Part shown: positions 6,223 through 9,045 of the stretch, piece by piece | Layout: each line of letters opens with the position of its first letter | Numbering within the stretch: position 1 is the stretch's first letter | Assembly: GCA_900321795.1 (NCBI GenBank) | Contig: ONXO01000083.1 | Location: 1-9,045 of the forward strand | Length of the DNA: 9,045 bases | Origin: an uncultured Eubacteriales bacterium | Lineage (GTDB): Bacteria > Bacillota_I > Bacilli_A > RF39 > UBA660 | Reading direction: 5' to 3' | Notes under the pieces: model-generated | Told to the model about the DNA's origin: nothing | The model's database searches: none | Seen by the model: the letters and a program-made list of their open reading frames with translations, nothing else | Made by a program: the position numbers and the translations under genes

Positions 6223-7095
6223 ATGGCAAGAGATAGAAGAGATGGTAAAGTTGTAAGAGAAAGTGATCCAATGCATAAGATTATGCTTCATATAATGCCA
6301 AAGAGGTGTGATAGTGATGTATATATAAATCAGAAGTTTGATGTAACTGAATTAGTTAAATATTACGAAAATAAGAAAAAAGATGATCCTGATTTAACGT
6401 ATTTTCATTTATTTGTAACAATGATAGTAAAGGTTTTATATAATAAACCATATTTAAATAGATTCATTATTAATAAAACTATGTATGAAAGAAATAAAGT
6501 ACAAGTAGCTTATACCGGAAAAATAAATTATAAAGATGAGTCTAAAGAGGTATTATCTGTTATAGATTTTGATAAAGATGATACTTTAATAGAAGTTAAA
6601 GAGAAAGTTTTAGCTTCAGTTAAAAAGGTTAGAAATACTAAAGATGAAGTAACTGGTACTAATGATGTTATGGAGTTTGTTGCTAAGTTTCCTAAATTTA
6701 TGATAGCTTTAATTGTTAAAGTTGTTAAATTTATGGATAATCATGATTTACTTCCTAAATCTTTAAGAGATGATAATTTATATTATAGTAGTGTTATTGT
6801 TTCTAATTTGGGTAGTATTAAAGGTGGGGCAATATATCATCATTTAACTGATTTTGGTACAAGCTCAATACTTGCAACTATTGGTGAAATAAAAAAAGAG
6901 AAAGTTATTATGCCAGATGGTAAAGAAGAAGTGCGTGATATGTGTGAGTTTGGTATTAACTTAGATGAAAGAATCGCTGATGGTGTATACTTTATAAAAG
7001 CGGCTCAGATGATGCAAGATATATTACTTCATCCAGAAACTTTAGAAGATAAAGTTGGAGACAAGTTAGAAGATAAAGTTAAACTTAAATATTAA
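6223..7095 (+). CDS. 2-oxoacid dehydrogenase E2 catalytic-domain-like protein (CAT fold), no lipoyl domain
   Basis: This 290-aa protein resembles the acyltransferase core of dihydrolipoamide acyltransferases (chloramphenicol acetyltransferase fold). It lacks the lipoyl and E1/E3-binding domains that an E2 subunit needs. Signs are the N-terminal DVTEL and FHLFVTMIVK helices, KPYLNRFI (75-82), SNLGS (194-198), FGTSS (211-215) and a C-terminal LDERIADG (247-254). The usual E2 motif is DHRxxDG; here His is Glu249, so the standard acyl-transfer base is missing. Stand-alone homologues I recall from Firmicutes also have DER, so this looks like a family trait, not decay. The function is unknown. The end repeats LEDKV (274-278 and 282-286). 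AGGAGG (6208-6213) 9 nt upstream supports the start. Neighbouring E1 or E3 genes are absent, which argues against a dehydrogenase complex. Confidence 0.8.
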   Translation: MARDRRDGKVVRESDPMHKIMLHIMPKRCDSDVYINQKFDVTELVKYYENKKKDDPDLTYFHLFVTMIVKVLYNKPYLNRFIINKTMYERNKVQVAYTGKINYKDESKEVLSVIDFDKDDTLIEVKEKVLASVKKVRNTKDEVTGTNDVMEFVAKFPKFMIALIVKVVKFMDNHDLLPKSLRDDNLYYSSVIVSNLGSIKGGAIYHHLTDFGTSSILATIGEIKKEKVIMPDGKEEVRDMCEFGINLDERIADGVYFIKAAQMMQDILLHPETLEDKVGDKLEDKVKLKY

Positions 7096-7100
7096 AAAAG

Positions 7101-7125
7101 AAGCCCAGGATTAACCTGGGTTTTT
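7101..7125. terminator. Bidirectional terminator between the E2-like and hsp20 genes
   Basis: CCCAGG (7104-7109) pairs with CCTGGG (7115-7120) around ATTAA; a G-U and two A-T pairs extend the stem. Five T follow on the + strand (7121-7125). On the minus strand the stem is followed by CTTCTTTTTTAAT. It serves both converging genes. Confidence 0.88.
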
Positions 7126-7128
7126 AGT

Positions 7129-7518
7129 TTATTCAATTTCAATTGATTTTTTAGATTCTTTTTCTTCTGTTTTAGGAACTGTAATTTTTAGTGTTCCATT
7201 TTTAAATTCAGCTTTAATTTCTTCGTGATTAACGTCGCCGATATAAAACTGTCTTTTAAATGAACCATAAACTCTTTCACGTTTAATATAACGTTTGTCA
7301 GTTTCTTCTGTTTCTTTATTTCTTGTAGCTTCTACTGTAAGGTATCCATCTTCGACATCAATTTTAATGTCTTCCTTATTGAATCCTGGAACGTCAATTA
7401 CTACGTTGTATTTACCTTCTTTCTCATAAATATCACAATTCATGTTCATTAATTTGTTATCAGTTTCGATGTCATCAAAGAAATCATCTAAATAAAATCT
7501 TCCTGGTAATAAACTCAT
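7129..7518 (-). CDS. Small heat-shock protein, Hsp20/alpha-crystallin family
   Basis: This 129-aa ATP-independent holdase would bind unfolding proteins in the cytoplasm and assemble into large oligomers. The short N-terminal arm (MSLLPGRFYLDDFFDDI) resembles clostridial Hsp18. The alpha-crystallin domain spans about residues 27-118, with DVPGFNKEDI, ERVYGSFKRQFYI and the signature AEFKNGTLKITVPK (103-116). A C-terminal IEI (126-128) is the IxI motif that docks neighbouring dimers. At 129 aa it is a little shorter than the usual 140-150. The AAGGAG site (7527-7532 on the + strand) 8 nt upstream supports the ATG. Transcription is very probably repressed by HrcA through the CIRCE operator over its -35 box. 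The gene stands alone and ends at a shared terminator. Confidence 0.95.
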   Translation of the reverse strand: MSLLPGRFYLDDFFDDIETDNKLMNMNCDIYEKEGKYNVVIDVPGFNKEDIKIDVEDGYLTVEATRNKETEETDKRYIKRERVYGSFKRQFYIGDVNHEEIKAEFKNGTLKITVPKTEEKESKKSIEIE

Positions 7519-7541
7519 AATATCATCTCCTTACATTTTTA

Positions 7542-7570
7542 ATATTATCACTTTTATTAGCACTTGTCAA
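7542..7570 (-). promoter_or_regulatory. hsp20 promoter, -35 box inside the CIRCE operator
   Basis: On the minus strand, TTGACA (7570-7565) is followed after exactly 17 bp by TAATAT (7547-7542). RNA would start near 7535, giving a leader of about 17 nt with AAGGAG. The -35 hexamer lies in the operator's spacer and edge, so HrcA binding would block RNA polymerase directly. Confidence 0.9.
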
Positions 7571-7583
7571 TAGTGAGTGCTAA
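7557..7583. promoter_or_regulatory. CIRCE operator (HrcA binding site)
   Basis: The 27-bp inverted repeat TTAGCACTT - 9 nt - GAGTGCTAA matches the CIRCE consensus (TTAGCACTC-N9-GAGTGCTAA) at 17 of 18 arm positions; the one change is C to T at 7565. CIRCE usually controls groESL and dnaK operons through HrcA; here it guards hsp20. It lies about 30 bp upstream of the opposite-strand -10 candidate at 7616, so it might also affect the + strand operon. Confidence 0.95.
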
Positions 7584-7615
7584 TCTATTATTATTTTATG
7601 TAAATATATGTGGAT

Positions 7616-7627
7616 TATACTAGTATA
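7616..7627 (+). promoter_or_regulatory. 12-bp palindrome at the likely -10 of the CotF-like/rubrerythrin operon
   Basis: TATACT-AGTATA is a perfect 12-bp palindrome. Its left half, TATACT, would serve as a -10 box about 50 bp before the first ATG. No good -35 box is present. It is not a PerR box by the consensus I know (TTATAATNATTATAA). It may be an operator or a sporulation-type promoter part, or chance. Confidence 0.35.
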
Positions 7628-7670
7628 TTAAGTTTTTTCTAGTAAATAATACTTATGAGGAGTGATTGAC

Positions 7671-7865
7671 ATGGAAGAAGTTCCTAATATAATTTCTACT
7701 AAGGATTTGTTTTTAATTGAGGATATTCTTATTAAAGAGCATTTGTTTTGTAAAAAGATAAATATGTATGAAAGTAAAGCAAGCATTGAAATTAAAGATT
7801 ATTTAGATAAGATTTTTAAAAATCATAAAAATAATATAATAAATATTATGAAATTACTAGATTAG
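7671..7865 (+). CDS. Small CotF/ferritin-like helical protein (spore-coat-like), 64 aa
   Basis: This 64-aa protein contains NIISTKDLFLIEDILIKEHLFCKK followed by IKDYLDKIFKNHKNNIINIMKLL. The pattern ISTKDLxxIxDxxxxE then a second helix ending HxxxxxxIL is one I recall from small clostridial proteins annotated as spore coat or ferritin-like. It looks like two helices of a four-helix bundle. Metal ligands are incomplete, so a structural role is likelier than catalysis. The start is ATG 7671, with AGGAG (7658-7662) 8 nt upstream; a GTG at 7662 overlaps that site and is rejected. Its stop TAG overlaps the next gene's ribosome binding site, so the two are coupled and may form one bundle together. 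The function is not proven. Confidence 0.7.
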   Translation: MEEVPNIISTKDLFLIEDILIKEHLFCKKINMYESKASIEIKDYLDKIFKNHKNNIINIMKLLD

Positions 7866-7873
7866 GAGATAAT

Positions 7874-8176
7874 ATGCCAAAAATTAGAAATGAAGAGATT
7901 AGTGTCACTAATGAAGAAGTTAATGACAAAGATATTTTAAATGATATTTTATTTAGTGATAATTATTTATCAATTATATATGCAAGTTTAATTAATAAAG
8001 CAAGTAATAAGTTTTTGAAAGATAAGTTTGATGAGTTGTATAACTATATTAAAACAGAAGAAAGCGAATGCCTTAATACGATGTTTAAGTGTGGATGGAT
8101 TAGTTTTAATACTGCATTTGAAGAAGAGATAAGTAATGTTTTAAAGGAAGCTAAGAACTTTTTAGAAGAGTTGTAG
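7874..8176 (+). CDS. CotF-like spore-coat family protein, 100 aa
   Basis: This 100-aa all-helical protein has a charged N-terminal tail (1-17), then NDKDILNDILFSDNYLSIIYASLINKAS, a helix KFLKDKFDELYNYIKTEESECLNTMFKCGWISFNTA, and a last helix to the C-terminus. The order DxLNDILxxxxYLxxxYxxxxNEAS, then helix, then MFxxGWYSxxxA is characteristic of CotF-type coat proteins, which have a ferritin-like fold but no metal site. It starts 8 bp after the previous stop with AGGAG at 7864-7868. Rubrerythrin follows 45 bp downstream with no terminator between, so the three genes are probably one operon. In CotF families the product is part of the spore coat; whether this organism sporulates cannot be told from the window. 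Confidence 0.75.
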   Translation: MPKIRNEEISVTNEEVNDKDILNDILFSDNYLSIIYASLINKASNKFLKDKFDELYNYIKTEESECLNTMFKCGWISFNTAFEEEISNVLKEAKNFLEEL

Positions 8177-8221
8177 CTTTTTCTTTTGCTATGTGATAAA
8201 ATCAAATTGGAGGTAATGATT

Positions 8222-8761
8222 ATGGAATTAAAAGGAAGTCAAACTGAAAAAAATCTAATGGCTGCTTTTGCTGGGGAAAGTCAAGCAAGAAACAAATATA
8301 CTTTCTATGCATCTCAAGCCAAAAAAGATGGTTATGAACAAATAGCTGCAATTTTTGAAGAAAGTGCAAATAATGAAAAAGAACATGCTAAGATGTGGTT
8401 TAAAGCATTACATGGTGGTAAAGTTCCTACAACTAAGGAAAATCTAGTTGATGCTGCAAATGGGGAAAATTATGAACATACTGAAATGTATAAAGAATTT
8501 GCAAGAGTGGCAAGAGAAGAAGGCTTTGATGATATAGCTAATCTTTTTGAAGGTGTTGGAAAAATAGAAGAACATCATGAAAAAAGATTCTTAAAGTTAT
8601 TAAAGAATCTTGAAGATAATCTTGTATTTGAAAGTGAAGAAGAAACTATTTGGATTTGTAGAAATTGTGGCCATGTTTATAGAAGTAAAGAAGCAGTGGA
8701 AGTATGTCCAGTTTGTAAGCATGGGAAAGCTTATCAAGAAAGACTTGCAACTAATTACTAA
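8222..8761 (+). CDS. rbr: Rubrerythrin
   Basis: This 179-aa cytoplasmic non-heme iron peroxidase reduces hydrogen peroxide to water in anaerobes, taking electrons through its own rubredoxin domain. The ferritin-like domain (about 1-135) has the diiron ligands Glu19 (AGES), Glu52 and His55 (NEKEHAK), Glu82 and Glu85 (GENYEH), and Glu116 and His119 (KIEEHHEKRF). The C-terminal rubredoxin-like domain has Cys146/Cys149 (CRNCGHVY) and Cys162/Cys165 (CPVC) for one iron. All expected ligands are present and the length is normal. The start is ATG 8222, with GGAGG (8209-8213) 8 nt upstream; ATG 8216 is too close to that site, and an upstream TTG has no support. It is the last gene of the probable three-gene operon and ends at a strong terminator. 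Confidence 0.96.
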   Translation: MELKGSQTEKNLMAAFAGESQARNKYTFYASQAKKDGYEQIAAIFEESANNEKEHAKMWFKALHGGKVPTTKENLVDAANGENYEHTEMYKEFARVAREEGFDDIANLFEGVGKIEEHHEKRFLKLLKNLEDNLVFESEEETIWICRNCGHVYRSKEAVEVCPVCKHGKAYQERLATNY

Positions 8762-8783
8762 GAGTAGAAATACTCTTTTTTTT
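8761..8783 (+). terminator. Rubrerythrin terminator with GAAA tetraloop
   Basis: AGAGTA (8761-8766) pairs with TACTCT (8771-8776) around a stable GAAA loop, followed by a T-run to 8783. The stem begins at the last base of the TAA stop codon. Confidence 0.88.
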
Positions 8784-8793
8784 ATTTTAAGAT

Positions 8794-8825
8794 GCATAAA
8801 AACCAGGTTACCCTGGTTTCTATGC
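8794..8825 (-). terminator. Long hairpin, likely terminator on the minus strand
   Basis: Read on the minus strand, GCATAG-AAACCAGG pairs with CCTGGTTT-TTATGC around GTAA: 14 pairs including one G-U. The right arm contains five T after ACCTGG, so a shorter version of the stem works as an intrinsic terminator. On the + strand the same stem has an A-C mismatch (8799/8820) and no T-tract. Confidence 0.5.
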
Positions 8826-8843
8826 TTGAACATATTTGTGAAT

Positions 8844-8867
8844 ATTTATTCCCTTTTGGGAACAAAT
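8844..8867 (-). other. Compact hairpin upstream of the minus-strand terminator-like hairpin
   Basis: On the minus strand, ATTTG-TTCCC pairs with GGGAA-TAAAT around an AAAA loop, 10 pairs with one G-U. On the + strand the G-U becomes an A-C mismatch (8848/8863). Just upstream on the minus strand, TTGGTC and TATAGT are 18 bp apart (about 8904 down to 8875), a possible promoter. Together these could define a short minus-strand RNA of about 75 nt ending at the 8794-8825 hairpin. Confidence 0.3.
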
Positions 8868-8939
8868 TAATAATACTATACATTTTTGAAAAAGTAAAGA
8901 CCAATTTTTAATTTTGATAATAAAATATTGTATAAAAAT

Positions 8940-8963
8940 AAAAAAAACTCCGATTTAGCGGAG
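8940..8963 (-). terminator. Terminator of the tRNA-Asn transcript
   Basis: On the minus strand CTCCG (8963-8959) pairs with CGGAG (8952-8948) around a 6-nt loop, followed by eight T (8947-8940). It lies 13 nt past the tRNA's 3' end. No further tRNA follows, so this tRNA is last in its transcript. Confidence 0.85.
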
Positions 8964-8976
8964 ATTATTTTTTAGA

Positions 8977-9045
8977 TGGCGCCCGATGCAGGACTCGAAC
9001 CTGCGACCTAACGGTTAACAGCCGTGCGCTCTACCGACTGAGCTA
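8977..9045 (-). tRNA. tRNA-Asn(GTT), 5' acceptor strand cut off by the window edge
   Basis: On the minus strand the window opens at TAGCTCAGTCGG (positions 8 onward of the tRNA), then the anticodon loop CTGTTAA with anticodon GTT (9019-9017), the T-arm GCAGG-TTCGAGT-CCTGC, the 3' acceptor strand ATCGGGC, discriminator G and an encoded CCA (8979-8977). The first seven bases are outside. GTT reads AAC/AAT, asparagine. The gene encodes its own CCA end. Confidence 0.95.

Noticed and set aside
6175..7095. SDR and E2-like genes lie in one continuous frame split only by a TGA, suggesting a recoded fusion or Mycoplasma code
   Set aside because: The E2-like gene has its own AGGAGG site, the families are not known as fusions, tryptophan is read from TGG throughout the window, and a stop-free 15-codon in-frame gap is likely enough by chance.
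8194..8202. Extended -10 TGATAAAAT just before rubrerythrin
   Set aside because: The implied start (about 8209) overlaps the Shine-Dalgarno and no -35 box is well placed; operon transcription is simpler.
8600..8870. Open frames of 77 and 86 aa over the 3' end of rubrerythrin
   Set aside because: Both overlap rubrerythrin codons and run through its terminator; no start signals or recognisable motifs.

Overview
This AT-rich window fits a low-GC Gram-positive bacterium (Firmicutes/Bacillota in the broad sense). It carries a sortase and a sortase-anchored surface protein, so the cell has a wall. AGGAG-type ribosome binding sites, TATAAT/TTGACA promoters and short hairpin-plus-T terminators are common. 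One gene stops at TGA and tryptophan is read from TGG, which argues against the Mycoplasma code. Rubrerythrin and two CotF-like small proteins suggest an anaerobe from a sporulating or formerly sporulating lineage, such as uncultured gut Bacilli or Clostridia. The genus cannot be told from the window.

Layout. Positions 1-260 (minus) hold the start of a YoaP-like GNAT acetyltransferase that runs off the left edge. Positions 261-674 are non-coding: the acetyltransferase promoter, a + strand terminator with no gene in front of it, a strong promoter at 469-498, and a hairpin-rich leader. Positions 675-4035 form a two-gene surface module. The first gene is a 933-aa thioester adhesin with six SpaA/Cna_B-like domains and a VPNTG sorting signal. 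The second, overlapping it by 26 bp, is the sortase that probably anchors it. A bidirectional terminator separates this from a minus-strand YtxH-like membrane protein (4071-4472), which is divergent from a GufA-type ZIP metal transporter (4575-5375). A short-chain dehydrogenase (5428-6177) and an E2-catalytic-domain-like acyltransferase homologue (6223-7095) follow.

The right third is stress related. A small heat-shock protein (7129-7518, minus) has a promoter whose -35 box lies inside a CIRCE operator, so HrcA control is very likely. Transcribed the other way are two small CotF/ferritin-like helical proteins and a rubrerythrin (7671-8761), ending at a GAAA-loop terminator. Two compact hairpins and a terminated tRNA-Asn (minus, cut by the right edge) close the window.

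The most notable content is the covalent adhesin and sortase pair with its structured leader, a SpaA domain whose catalytic Glu is Gln, a terminator with no gene in front of it, and a pair of hairpins that pair fully only as minus-strand RNA. No wholly new multi-gene system is evident. Most genes belong to recognisable families.
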